64,000 bases of DNA, taken from assembly GCA_017562135.1 (NCBI GenBank), contig QEYB01000338.1, positions 124,001-188,000 on the forward strand, given 5' to 3'. The translations under genes and the position numbers were made by a program. Below the pieces are notes generated by a model. That model searched no databases. It saw only the letters and a list, made by a program, of their open reading frames with translations, and was not told the DNA's origin. How positions within the stretch are numbered: position 1 is the stretch's first letter; every line of letters starts with the position of its first letter. Source of the stretch: Dipylidium caninum. Its lineage: Eukaryota; Platyhelminthes; Cestoda; Cyclophyllidea; Dipylidiidae. Shown piece after piece: positions 1 through 13,118 of the stretch.

Positions 1-3000
1 TTAAATTACTTCGGCGTACTTTCCATTGTCACTGTACTGGGCAAAATGCCTAAATCTGACAGGTCTGTGGATTTGTATTTATCCTAGATACATTTATCTT
101 TCGTAACCTCGTGATGCGTCTTTTAGCCGTACAACCTGAACTAATTCAATTTCTAAATAAGTTACCCTCTGCGATCAGCAGGAAACACGCGTAACGTTGA
201 CTGGATCTGTCTAAATTAGCCGAGGAGGTTATAATATACACCCCGGCCGCCCAAGCTCAATCCATTTATCTTCGCATCTTTCGTTACTAGGCCTGCATCG
301 CGGCTTTCCTCGAAACAGCTTCACTCGTATTATGTGGTGTATTGGCGGTTGCGTGCATGCCAATCGTACGTTCAATACGCGATGGAGAATTCCTGACGTT
401 TGGTGCACACTTACATCTTCGGATTACCATCTTGGGGGCATGACTTTGTCCTTACGGTCCCCCAAGCCTTACTGTTATGCTTCAAGGGGATGGCATGATC
501 TCCACAAGAAGCATATCCTGAAGATGAAGCATGACGAGGGGAGTTCCTCTCTTGGGTAGTTTTCTAGTCTTCGACTATACTTTTCAATAAGGGCCAGGAT
601 TTGGTGAGTGATAGAGTGAATCCATTAACAAAACGCCTGCGATCCGTAAAAATTTTTGTTTGTAACTGATGCTTTTTTTCATATACAAGCAGGATTCCGG
701 GCACAGAGTCATTTTATAACAAGCCCGAGGTCCCCGTCACTTGAAAGACATTAATTGTTTCCCATTAGGGCATTTATTTCATGCAAATGAGTGAGTCGAA
801 AATTAGCGAGAGTGGCACGGGTGCGTACGTCTTTTGGGTTTTATTGAATTTGCTACGAATTTACAGGCAACATAACTTGTTAACTTGTCTATTACTCGAG
901 TCAAGAAGAGAGATGCCAATGAACAACCGAAAGCAATTCCGATCACGCTCACATTCAGGTTACTATCGCTCCTCCGCAAATAGGCAGATAGGTTGATAGG
1001 CTAAAAAAACGAGAAGTAGGTTATATGACACATACTTTTAACTTGGGGAAATATTCGCTCATTTTAGCGACGACGGAGTGGAGAGATAGGAGACAAAAAA
1101 AAGACATGGCCAAAACGATCAGATTCTCGTAGAGCTGCCGCATCCTCCTCAAGTTGTCCGGGCGGAGTAATCGATAGCCTCGCAGTGGTCACGCTTTGCT
1201 CTGTCAGCTGATTCTTCAAACGGTCTGGTGGCTGCTGGTCACTTAAGGCGGTAACATGTATCCTCTGGCATTTTTGAACATAATTTCGGTGTGTTGTAGC
1301 ATTGCAAGTCTGTTCGTCGTTCAATACAGTGCATATATCCTAAATAAGAGAACTGTGAAAGAGGAGGTGAGTTGCCGCTTTCACGCAACTTGACCTGTTT
1401 TGATGGTTTTAGAGCATCCTGGGCAGTTGGAAACAGTTTTTGATTAACTGTGCGGTGGCAACAGCAGGGTTATTGGTCACACGACTACTCGATAATTTGG
1501 TACAGATGTTGTTTCCTTGTGTTAAATATACGTTGGCTTGTTTCTGCCGGCGTGACCTCAAATTCAAACGTCGTCGACAATAAATTGGCATTTTGCAGCT
1601 TAATAGTTAATTTTTTTGGTGGTTACCACGGCTATCGTTCATCTAATAGTGAAATGTGAAGTCTACAGAAAATTATCAATAGCGACAGTCGCAAATTGGG
1701 CAATATGAAACATTTAATATCTGACTAAAATAGAGGAGTCTATGCACAAAATGGGAAACTTAAGACTTCTAAGAGATGGGGATGTTAAGTAACTAGAGTG
1801 AACTTTAGCGCATTAAAAAATCTTATCTGTCCACGAAGTCAAACTCGTGATACATTTTACTAAAAACTTCAAATTAGGGCCTATGTCAAATAATCTCGAA
1901 ATGGTTCCATAGTTGTTTGTTTGGTCACTTACATCATACACCAGGGTATTACGATTTCTCAAGGCGTCCTTGGAGTTGGAGGTAATGAAGAACGGCAGGG
2001 GCTTGAATGCCTATGTGATAAAATAGGTATCGAAGGACTACATCCCTCTTGCTTTCTTTGATAAATTTCGTATGGCAGACTGGAAAGGTAGGATGGTGTG
2101 AACCCGCAGACATAATTTGCTAATACTGAAAACTTTTCGTGGGTTGCTAGATGATTCTTTTCAATGTTTCCAATGATGCTCAAGATTAATGCTATGAGTG
2201 CTTTAAAATATCTACCAGCATTTTGACGTGTAGAATCTGGGCCAAAAGTCAAATAAAATGGTCTTTCGAAAGATTATATCATGGAAACCGGGAATGAGTA
2301 TGTTCAACGCAAGAGACCCTTGCTTAACCGATTTGTCACTGAGTACAAATGCGGCAAAATAATGTGTGTAGTTATGCAAATGTGGACGGCTTGGTCCGCG
2401 GAGATAAGTAGGTGGTGGCAAACTTACCGTACAGAGTGGTGGGTCCGCTTGTAAAAGGTGTATTATGATAAAATATTATCGCAACAAAAAATTTGGACCG
2501 AAAAACTTTGGTGGGAAAGCAACAATTCGAGGATTGATTACACAAATAAATAAGGGGCCCCACTGCTTTGTTATACTTCCTTACATCTATTTACTAAGCT
2601 GGGCGCTGAAAGTTGTTCTGTCAATCATTAACAGTCCCGTTTTAAGATCAGGAGTTGTATCCATTGTCCCTAACGCCAAAAATTTATTTAAAATAGTTTG
2701 TAAATGAAGACTTGGGGTTGTTTATGATTAGTTGGGGGTAAAAAGTGGTGTAGCATACCGCAATCAGGGAGTGAATAGTTTGAGTTAGCTTAAAGTAGAC
2801 TTTTAATAAGTGCTATCGATTAAGGATATTAATTACATTGTTCGTTGAAGCGGGCACTAATACGCGAGATCAGCGGAAGAATTCGGGGGGCTTGCAGCCT
2901 TTCAGTTTGGCTATGTGCATACGTTTAGTAAGGTAATATTTGGATTATATATAGTATTTTCAGAGTTTGTCTGGAGTAGGTTTACTTTCCTTATTTGGGG

Positions 3001-3592
3001 CCCGTGTGTTAAGTTGCCTTCTGCTTTGGAGCTGCCCCTGAAATAATACAATTTAAAATGCCCATTTGTAGAATTGCGTCTACAATGCTATAACTTTGGT
3101 TGTCTAGCGTTCTTGTATAACTAAATGTGACGAGAGTAAGGTTTGACAAGACCCTCTCACTATTGGCTAAAATCTCGCATCGATCCGCCAGTATTATCCC
3201 AGGCCGTGCATATATCCTAAGTTGGTTTTCCTTTTTAATTGTATTTTTTTTTGGCATCATCTATTTGCTTGTTATCTACGACTTTCTTAAAACATCATGA
3301 AATGGCACTATTTGAATTGCTTTGGGGGCGTAATTGCAAATTTTAAGGACTACCAATGGGCTCTGTCATTACTCATATTTTTTAGTTATACTGTTTATAC
3401 CGGGGCTGGCCTTGTTTCAGCCCCAAATGGATAATACACGCTCTCACTATTGATTATATTGTCTTCATTATTTTAGTCGGTAGGACTTAATCATTAGCAC
3501 TTGGTGATATAAGTAGTTATGATCTATTGCGTATATCGTTTGGGGCCTATTTATTGTCGTCGGCGGAAATATCTACCCATTACCCTTTCAGA
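1..3592. other. Upstream region without a supported gene
   Basis: No reading frame here shows recognisable family motifs, and the open stretches are short and scattered over all frames as expected in AT-rich DNA. The last part must contain the promoter and any 5' untranslated exon of the PNISR-like gene. A pyrimidine-rich acceptor ends at 3591, just before its start codon. Nothing else is claimed. Confidence 0.5.
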
Positions 3593-6500
3593 ATGTGGCC
3601 CTCGTACACGGGGTGGCCTCATTGGCCACAAACAATGCCAAGCACTGTTGAAGAAACAAATCACTGGGCCCAGCTCGCTCGTCAATGGGCTGCTGCCAAT
3701 ATGATACATCAGCAACAACAGTTACCACCACCCCCTCCGCCGCCTCCGCCACCACCACCACCACAGAAGTCCAACGAAGCCGAGGCGTGCCATTCCATTG
3801 CTATCAAGGACCAGGACGATCGAGTTTTGGTACCCCTCACCTCGTTCGAGAATGAACACGACCTCGATAGTCGAGGTAATCTTCCAAACAATCTCCCTCA
3901 AGGTCGTCGTTTTGCTTCACTTATTTCCTGTATATATATGGGGAACTTCTCAATGGTTTTAATATCTGTAGATTCTGATTATCGTCAAATGCATCCCGGC
4001 AACTATTCTAGTCATCCCAATCCTTGGCAGGAGGGTTCTCAGGATTACTTTCCTCCCAATGAGAAAGTCTACATGGAACCCAATATGTGTCAACCAATTA
4101 TTAGAGAGTATCACCATACTAACTACAATCAACCTCCCCAGGGAGATTTTACGCGGCCACCTCCACCCATTTCTGGTGTAAGTCATCATATTGAACAATT
4201 TCTAATATTTCGTTTACAAATAATCGTTTGACTCATTATGTGTAATTTTCTTAATTGCATTATCAAAATTCTTTTACTCAACAATTTTCTAATAATACAT
4301 GTACATGTATCTTTGTCGCTTTATTTCAGATTATAAATAAATTTTCTCCATTACGATCTTTCCATATTTTAATTCGTATGGAAGAGTAACTCTTGCTTAC
4401 CAGTTTAGTAATCTGACATTCCTATTTGTTCCTAGCCTAATTATACACTAGGGCAAATGATATGCCCTTTATTTTGACAGATCTGTTAGAATGGAAAATC
4501 CATGCCATTTTTATTTGCATCGAGGAAAACATATTAGATATAAAACTACATTTTTCATTCCCACTATTTTGCTGTGGTAACCATGGTTTAATCAGAATTT
4601 GTGAGCGTAAGAAAAACAATTATCTCAAAAATTTTGAACTTTGCTTGGATGTAACTCGAGATGTTAATTTTTTCACTTTACTGCGATCTACTTGCGTGGT
4701 TATCCGAAATCATATTTGCCGGCAAATCTTAACAGACATTTCTGCACAACTCTCCCCCATTTTACATCCTCTTTGGTGAACAATGTAATTCTTATTATCC
4801 GATCTGGTACAGCGCGATGAAGCCTTGTTGAAACTAATCAACGAACATTTTTTATATTTCGAAATATCATTCTATCAATACTCTAATGTGTAAATGCGTG
4901 ATTTTTGGCTAAAATAATTGTATTGTTTGTGAAAACCTTTTAGCAATTAAAACGTTTTTGCATAGTTAAATAAGGAATGACGTCGCTCTTTCCCTCCTTG
5001 TTTTTTTTTTTCCTATGTTAATTTGTTAGGTCTTCTTATTTGCACGTTGTTATATGCGGAATATGGGATTATGAAATAAGGTTTTTTATCTAGATGGGTA
5101 TAGCAATTTTTATTTTTGGCTAATCATTTAATCAACTAATACGCATCATTCTACAAACACATAACTTTTAAAATAGATATCTTCTCCATAATGGACGTCA
5201 TTTAAATTTATTGGTGGTGCTACTTATGTTATTGTTATGTAGTGTGGAAAACGCTTGTCGAGCCTGGCCATTTGCTCATGCGCTCCTCATTGATACTTAG
5301 TGCATCAAGAATAACAACTGTCAAATTACAATTTAAGGTTTCGTAATATTACTTCGTCATTTGAAATAAAACAATGGCCGTCAAATGTCACCACAGCGCA
5401 TATTATTTCTTTCAGAAGCAGCAACAACAACAATCCTTACCTCCACCTCTATATGAAGGAGGAAGGGCGTATTCAGCTGAAGCAGTGCCAGATCAGGACT
5501 GGGGCCAAGCACAACGTGTATCAGCTCCAATTTCTCACCCACTAGTAGAGGATTTCTCTGTACCCCCACCGACTCTCTTCCCCATTGTTCAACCGCGTCC
5601 ACAATTCGTACGTCATACACCGCCTCTGCGACAGCATTTCCAACACTCCATTCCCGAGCACGTGATGCCGGCCTTCCGTCAGTCTAATCTCCCTTTTATA
5701 AAATAGTATTTTAATTTGACTGGATTTTGTTCCCTTTAATATATCTCGGTGGTACTTTGCTGTTCGAAATTTTATTTTTTCAGTGTTCTATTCGCCTTAG
5801 CTTTTATATTCCTTTAGAAGAATTATTTGTCCACATATCCTCTTTTTTTTCACAGTATTTTTCCAAGTTATTACTTGCCTTATACGATCATCTAAAGTTC
5901 AACTTTATGTTTTTCCAATACTTCGGCCAGCGTTTTTTATTTTCTGAAAGCATAGGCTGCTAGACTTTTTGTCGTTATATATTTCGATGTTCCCTTGGTA
6001 TTTCCTTAGGGTTAAGATGACTCCATTAGGTAAGTCTAATCTTCTCATAGCAAATAGTAGGCCTGTGGCGAAATTGAACTATTGCAGTAGAATTTAAAAA
6101 TAGAACCACACAAATTAAAACTATTCAGATCTTTTGTGATAAAGTTCATTTCTGTTTCCCGATGTCAAAATTAATTCAATAAATTTTCAGTTCCTTCACT
6201 TTCGATGTTTTAATATTGCCAAAACTTTTTCTGTCGTAGATAATTCCCCTCGGAATTACCACGATTTCGATGGTTTTGTGCATTAGTGAAGTTTGTCTAT
6301 GATTAATTAAAAAAAGTTCATTTGACAAATATAGGTTGTTCCTAGTGTTTTGTCACATTTAAAGTTTGGCCGTCATACAGAAAGGATCAACTAATTGACC
6401 CCTCTAATTCTATCGGTGGTCCCTATTCATTTGATAGAAGAGGCCGCAGCGAGTTCTGGGGCGTGGCCACCGAAGGAGGTGGGTGAGGCGAGACGTCGTG

Positions 6501-8573
6501 CCCTTCCTGCGTGGCTACGCGATGAGTTAGAACGCTTGGAAAGGCGAAAACGCAAGCAACAGGAGAAGCTGGAGTCCATGGACACTGTCCAGGAGCGTAA
6601 GTTCTTCTGTTCCTTCACCTTTCACGCCGGATTGTTTTCGAGTGTTTTTTAGTGTTTCGATTTTTCTTGCAAGCATTTATTGTTTATTGAAAGTATTGTT
6701 CTTTAATTTAGGTGTTCTTCATTATTCCTTCTATAAAAATCTGAATTTTGCGGTAGCGAATTGAACAGGAATCCAGTTCTTTATTACGATAATTTAAACT
6801 TTTTCAGGAACCTAGTGAAGCGTTACCTGTTTAACGTGCCATGATCTACTTTATTCTGTGAAATTTCATGAGTCATCAAGGAAGTATATCTTTTGTTTTC
6901 TTTGATGTAGGTCTAACTTTGCTTTAGAAATGGTTATTTCGTAAATACAATTGCCCCTGGTGAAATTAGAGGAGTCACGGCTGTGGTTAAAATGGCAAAT
7001 TAGTACTAGTTAAGAAGCAAGAGTTAATATATGGAACAAAATATTTTAGGTGAGAGCGGAGGCAGTTTAGGCATCGGACGTGAGATTAGGCGTGATGCCG
7101 ACGGCGCAGTCGTGATGGAAGAAGACGAAACGGAGGAAGATGAAGACGGGGACAGTAGGGGAGGAAGAGGAGACTCCGTCAACGAGGATGGTGATGAAGA
7201 AGTGGAAGATAATTTAGGTAAAGTTAGCGCCCAGAGCGCCAACTCTCCTCACGGCGGTTCACCGCGAACAAAGGCTTTGGTAAGCTGTCTCGCCTAGACT
7301 CCCTTCCACCCACCTTCTCGTCCACCCCGGTCACGACCACCACCGTGCAATTGGTCTAACCCCTTAACCTACTCCCAACCTCGTTTCGTCCAACCAGAAC
7401 TCTGGATTTGCGGAGACAGAGCATGAAAGTGAAGTTCCTCACATCACCGAGGCAGAGTACTTGGCAGTCTGCGAGCGTCTTCCAGAAAACGTTTTCATTT
7501 CTGAACTGGTGCGTTTTTTTCCTCACTAATATTTCACCCCTAGAATCGTTGCATTACCCGAGTTCTGACTGGTGTCCTTTTGGATGTTACAACGAACTTC
7601 GTCCTTGATGTGGCTGAAGAAGCTTATCAAGAGGCGCAAAACTCATTTAAGAGATCAGTGGTTGATCTTGACAGTAATTCGGAGAAATCGAATGAGAACG
7701 ATGAAGCGGAGGCTAGCGATAGTGATAAACTCGAACTTGGGGCGGGTGTGCTTGGTGAGTATTCTCTTTACCACTTAATGTCCCCCAGGGCTTTCTGCAT
7801 ATGTCAGTGACAGTGATTCCGAGGAAGCAAGTGACCAGGAACCAACTTTGAAATCGGACACCACCGTTGAACCTCTTGAGAAGAAGTCTTATTGTGGAGA
7901 TATACCTCAAATATCAGAAACGCCAACTAGCTGTACCCTTCCCTCAGAAACCGCAAAAGGTCAGTTCCCTTCTTTTTTTATTTGTAGCAAGGATTATTTA
8001 ATCAGGTCGTGTAAATTTTTGTAAATAGTCGTACATCAAAGCGTGGAAGCGCCTAAAGTACGAGAAGAGAACAAGGTGAAGAAGAAACTGGATGAGAAAC
8101 GTTGTGAGGTATCAGAGCCGAAGGGCAAGAAGGTATTGAAAGACGATAAAACGGAACATCCTCCTTACTCATCTTCTTCCCACTCACAAAATAAGAAATG
8201 TTCAAGTCGAAGCGTTCAACGTACCACCGATAGGAAAAGACTTGAAAGAAAGAAGAGCGCTGAGAGACAGAGTCGTAACCGTAATTGCGAAAGACATCGT
8301 GAACGCTCTCGGAGTCGACGTTCAAGGAGTCGTCGAAGATCACATAGTCGGGAGACAAAACGCCGAAGGTACTCTCGAAGTCGTAGTGCCTCGAGGCGTA
8401 GACGTTCGCGGAGCCGTAGTCGCAGTCATGTGCGGCATAGACGTTCTCGCAGTCGTTGCCATTCGCGCCGTAGGTATAACCGGTCTCATTCCTCGACTCT
8501 TACTTCATCTTCATCCTCGTCTTCGTCAACGTCGGCATCCTCTCGTCGCGGTAACAGGAGACGACGTCGTTAG
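3593..8573 (+). CDS. PNISR: PNISR-like arginine/serine-rich nuclear protein (9 exons)
   Basis: Homologue of PNISR, an SR-related nuclear protein linked to pinin and splicing speckles. Inferred exons: 3593-3902, 3972-4177, 5416-5677, 6438-6596, 7050-7279, 7398-7508, 7544-7754, 7789-7959, 8029-8573. All phases agree and give about 734 residues (human about 805). The start is MWPSYTGWPHWPQ, like the W/Q-rich PNISR N-terminus, followed by a poly-proline run. Family blocks are RRRALPAWLRDELERLERR (about 278-296) and GVLLDVT (about 436-442). The last exon encodes a K/E-rich stretch and a long RS-repeat tail ending RRRR. Introns range from 34-35 nt (after exons 6 and 7) to over 1.2 kb. The exon 3/4 junction is the least certain, and a small exon could be missed there. 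An acceptor abuts the ATG, so a 5'UTR intron or spliced-leader addition is possible. Confidence 0.88.
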
Positions 8574-9572
8574 TTTGTTGGTTTTAGGCAAGTTTGTTCG
8601 CTCCATAGGGTAAGTTAAATGCAACTAATAATTGTGGTGTACGCATGTTGTTTTCCGCTCCTCATGCTTCATTTTCAGATACCCCTGGCCAAGTTGCCTC
8701 TTAGCTACTAGGGGTTCCTTACCGCTCATTTCCTATTCATTGGCCAGATTTTGCCACATGAAACTAGCCATAGGTCTTGTAATCCGGTTATGGGTACACA
8801 AACAGGCTTAATACATTTTTTATTTCTCTACCCTTTTTTTTGTAGGTGTACACGCAAATACCTGTATATGAATAATTCCTCGTTTTTAGTGTTTTTTTGC
8901 GATTGTAAAGAAAAGCATGCCCGACTTTATTGATATTCAATTCCTCGACTTGGGACATTGAGGTGATTGTGGCAGAAGCAGCCAGTTTCCATCCTAGTAA
9001 CCCTAATTCCGCTTGTATTTTGTCAACCACTCCGATTATCAGACTTGGGTTTGGTAGACTTAAGAGTTCAAATTTCAGTCGTCTTTCCCATACCGGGGGG
9101 GAGGTGTCGTCATTCCTTTAGGGAGGGGAAGAGCCAATCGGATGTTAGTCAGATATGGTGCATAAGTAAATTTTGTGCGGGGTTGGGAGTTTCTCACGCC
9201 TCTCTGCTCCTTAGAGAATCGTTGGCGTAAGCATTCGGAATCTATTGGGCCGGAACCCGCCTCCATAGACAGTCCGTTTAAGGCTACGTGCACATTGGCT
9301 CAAGTGTAGCTTGTTAGCTGCCTCGCGGCTTGCGGCAAACATGGAAATAAGCAAAAAGGGATCCTAGCGCCCAATTCCCAGCCTGTCAACAGACCACTGA
9401 ACATTCAAGCTGCTGCTAATCGGGCCTCCCGGGGAATGTGGCCGCGTTGCGGTTTATTTCAAATGTCGCAAGTGATGACAATTTAGGTGGCATGGGGTTG
9501 TATCAGGTGCTTCTGCGTTGCAGTTGGTTTGGAGCTTCCGATGGCCTTTTCCTTACTGTTGGTAGTCGTGTT
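8574..9572. other. Convergent intergenic region, PNISR to bestrophin
   Basis: This holds the 3' flanks of two convergent genes. On the minus strand a canonical AATAAA lies at 9453-9458, 115 nt beyond the proposed bestrophin stop. No exact AATAAA was seen on the plus strand close behind the PNISR stop, so that transcript may use a variant signal. No additional gene is recognised. Confidence 0.5.
9453..9458 (-). terminator. Poly(A) signal of bestrophin gene
   Basis: AATAAA on the minus strand, about 115 nt downstream of the proposed bestrophin stop codon. Its spacing supports the 9573-9674 segment as the terminal exon. Confidence 0.5.
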
Positions 9573-12500
9573 TCAGTGTGTAGGGTCATCTTCAGACGAG
9601 GAAACATCCTTAGGGAGTGGAGGTGGCGGCGATTGGGATCGTGTGCTCTTGCGTCGAATGCGGTTCACAAAGGCCTGCAAGAAAGGGCGCTTCGTATTAC
9701 CTCGAGTTTCTGTTGGCCTTTTCCTTATGTCGACGCTGTAATGATACCCCAGTAGATCCCGGTCGGGGCCGACAGCTTAATCCTAAGATTTTCCTATGGT
9801 GTTTTGGCCCTCGAAAGTTGGTTTGAATAACCGTCTGCTGACTGTGCCTGGGATGAACTTCTTCGGCGATGTTATCAAACACGGGAACAAGGTATTTGTC
9901 CTTGATGTTTATTAACATCTTCACGGGTGATTTGCGTTTCATTAAGAGTGTCAATTTTGTCACTAGGGATAGTAGAAGTCATCTGGTGAACTCAATCGGT
10001 TACCTCAGAATCTTGTCTAAATTACGTCTGACAGTGGTAGGTGAGACGGTGTGTGGAATTTATTATTCGCTTGAGTTATCTTGAAACAGTTAAAACTAAA
10101 GGGGGACTGAGCAAGCAAGCACTCTCCACAAGAGTTCTGTGGGGCTCAGAGTGCATTGCAAAAATTGTATAGCTCTGTTTTTAAGTGTGGGAAAATCAAT
10201 GTCTGCGCTTACAAGTGGTCAAAGTAGGAGAGGATGCAGAAAAATACCAGGAACGTGATTCTTCGTGCTCTTACGAATATAACTATGCAATTTCTTACAT
10301 TTTTAATTCACCAAGGTTGTTTGCAACAATAAAAAGTGGAGGTTCCAGGCAATGCGGATATGCACACTTCTCTGTCTTTACTTCCAATGGTTTCTCATTG
10401 AGACATCAGTGTCTTCTTACACAGAAAGCCTCAGCAACAATACCATGGTCGCTCATTCCCCGGTGGGAACGAATTTAAAGTAGGTTCATTAGTGTGCGTA
10501 CTATGTGCGTGTCAATTCTTGCCAATTTTATTCGATGATTGCGCAAGTATTTTACATGGTTAAGACCCAACACTCATTTGGGTGTGAGGGAAAAGTAACT
10601 TCCACTCTAACAGGGACTGTTGCACGCGAAGTGACCGCATAATTTATTTTTTTGGCATGATTGAGAATAGTTTACAACGAAAATTAGGTCAGGTAATGAT
10701 GCGGGTTTGGAGACTTGGTCGCAGATACAAGGGCATTAGTACGCAACGTGTAAGACTGATTACTTACGAAAAATAATGATAAAGATAGCACATCTAGGAA
10801 AGGCTTAATTTTAATGAGGTCGTTATACAAAAGTATCAAACGCAATAAACAATGTAGTGTGATTTAGAACATGCTTTGAAACCCAAAGCTGAAGGCAAAG
10901 TTACTGGGAGCTACTTAGACAAGTTGAAGATAATGAAGTAGGGAAATTTGACTAACAAAATATAGCATCGATTAACCTTGACGATTGCTAATCTACTCTT
11001 GTTTAGTAGTTATACCAATGATTCCATTTTTAAAGGTCATTTGAAAAACAGACAAACTTTACACGTTGAAAATCCCATAGTGTTTAGAATTGTGCCCATA
11101 TTTTTGTGATTATGAAGACATACGAAACCTTACCATCATTGTTGAAGGTTTCCGTCCAATCGACCCTTCCAAATCAATGCTCATTCGTCGACTTTCTTTT
11201 CTCTCAAACGCAATAGCTGCCGAGCCCAGATAGGGAACCACTTCTTGGCTATCAATCTGCCTTAGAGGATTCAATGTCTCTGGTATGTCCAACTGCGCGG
11301 CCGAGGCAAGCAACTCGCTTAGTGGGTCATCATCGGAAGCGATAGGACCACCTTGACGGAAGAAGAGACTGTCTGTAGGCTTAATGAAGGAGAGACGGCG
11401 GATTTGACTATTCTTCCGAGATCTGGTGCGCGGCGATTGAGTCGGCATGCCGTGCTTTAGGTCCACCATCCACAGACTAATGGCTAAATTGCGTTCCATT
11501 AGCGGTAAAAGGTCGAAATCCTCGTCGTCATCACCAAAGGGATTGAGAAGAGACTGGGCAACTTTCAACCAGCCCAAATAGAATGTGATTTCAAGAAGGG
11601 AAAAAACTGGAACGTATAACATGGGTTTAGACGTTCCAAAAGTTGTATTGACGCGGACGTAAGACATGTTCAATGAGAATTGTGGCATCTCAGGCAACTG
11701 CCTGGGGAATTGGCTGCCGACGAGAGAGATTATAAAAATTGCATAGACACCAATGTTCACCACCTTGAAAAAATCACATGTCATTAGGTTTATCGCCGCT
11801 GATGTGACAGAGGTTCGGTAGTTTGTCCAAAAGCGGAAAATTCAGTAAGATCAACAATCAGAGGAGTTTAAAGTTTTGGGGTTCAGCGATAATATTATGT
11901 CGGTTTATGCACTGAGTACTTCATTAACTAAAGTGCCAACTTTGTCAGACACTCCCACTTGACCATTTCTCGGATTTCCTGGCAATGGTGTCTATTAATT
12001 GGCTCAGATGCATGCATAGTTAAATCAAGTGGAATAAAGGCTCGATAACATTTAAGAACCCTTCGCAAATAAATTCATAAATTTAGAGATTTTTACTTCG
12101 TCACCTCCGTTATGGATGTAGTAAGTCTATCGGTTTATTAAAAACGGCTAAAAAATCACCGTTTGAGAAAATAGATGTATAATATCAGACGGACACATAA
12201 GTGTGATCCTCGATTACTTAACGTAACATTAGCAAAATTTCATTTATCATGCAATGATAAATTGTGCTTTCTAAAATGTATACCAAAATATTGAATTAAT
12301 ACAGATTCATTAAATTCTAATTCGCACTTGGCCTTGAGAGTATATCCTACCTGAGTGTAGACAAGAGGTATTGGGACACTGTCATAATTGAGCAATGTGA
12401 ATAAAGATCGACGAAATTTTAGAATTTCATCAATGAGAGCATTCATATGCCTTTCATGGACAATGTACCCATGGACTTTGGCACGTTTAACAATGGTAAT

Positions 12501-13118
12501 CGCCCACATTAAAGGCACATAAAAAGGATGATAACGCGGATCAACCTGTCCGAAGAATTCATGTTCCTTTTCCGTCATCAGACCACTAGCAATGTAATTC
12601 TGTGTGTCCTCATATACTTTTCTTACATTTGGGGCAATGGTTTGAAAGCATAAAACAGCAGCCAGATTAATATATCTTGCTATACTTTGCCGAATGACAG
12701 TAACCTCTTCAGATATGGTGGCAAAAGCCTTTTTGTCGTGTACACGTGGTGGTATCTGTATGTAGGCACAAGTTAACAAACTAACACCATCTGACGTTGG
12801 CAAATAGTTGAATTGTTCAATCCAACGGTTTACGACAAGGGTAACAAAAAAGCCAAGTATAAACGAGATGGGCAATGAATTTGACATTGACCTGACATAA
12901 TCAAGGAAACTGAGAATTCGTTTATGAATTTCAAGTAATTCTGGGGAAGATATCGGAGAGAGATGATATATCAAAGCTATGGTTGAGTACAATATAGAAA
13001 AAACAAGCAGATCAACCCAAATGAGCTTATATATGCTGCTTCCTTTCCAACGGCAAAGAAGTCGAAAAAAGGCACCGTAGGAAGCAGTTGCAACTGCACT
13101 TGAATAACTTATGGCCAT
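9573..13118 (-). CDS. BEST: Bestrophin-family calcium-activated chloride channel (3 exons)
   Basis: Bestrophins form pentameric Ca2+-gated anion channels in the plasma or internal membranes. Exon 1 (13118-12351) starts MAISYSSAVATASYGAFFRLL and carries the collinear family blocks SSIYKLIW, the pore-neck PISFILGFFVTLVV (family PISFVLGFYVTLVV) and IPLVYTQ. Exon 2 (11763-11134) continues VVNIGVYAIFIISLVG, then LGWLKVAQSLLNPFGDDDEDFD, which contains the acidic Ca2+-clasp (family NPFGEDDDDFE). Both junctions have good GT/AG sites and phase 0. A proposed exon 3 (9674-9573) after a pyrimidine-rich acceptor encodes AFVNRIRRKSTRSQ, a proline stretch and SSSEDDPTH-stop in phase 0; a poly(A) signal follows. 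Total about 499 residues, shorter than vertebrate BEST1 because the poorly conserved cytoplasmic tail is short. Exons 1-2 are secure; exon 3 is an inference. An ATG 132 nt upstream is in frame, but the chosen start matches the family N-terminus. Confidence 0.92.

Noticed and set aside
3709..3891. Glycine-rich minus-strand frame
   Set aside because: Antisense of the poly-proline codons of the PNISR-like exon 1.
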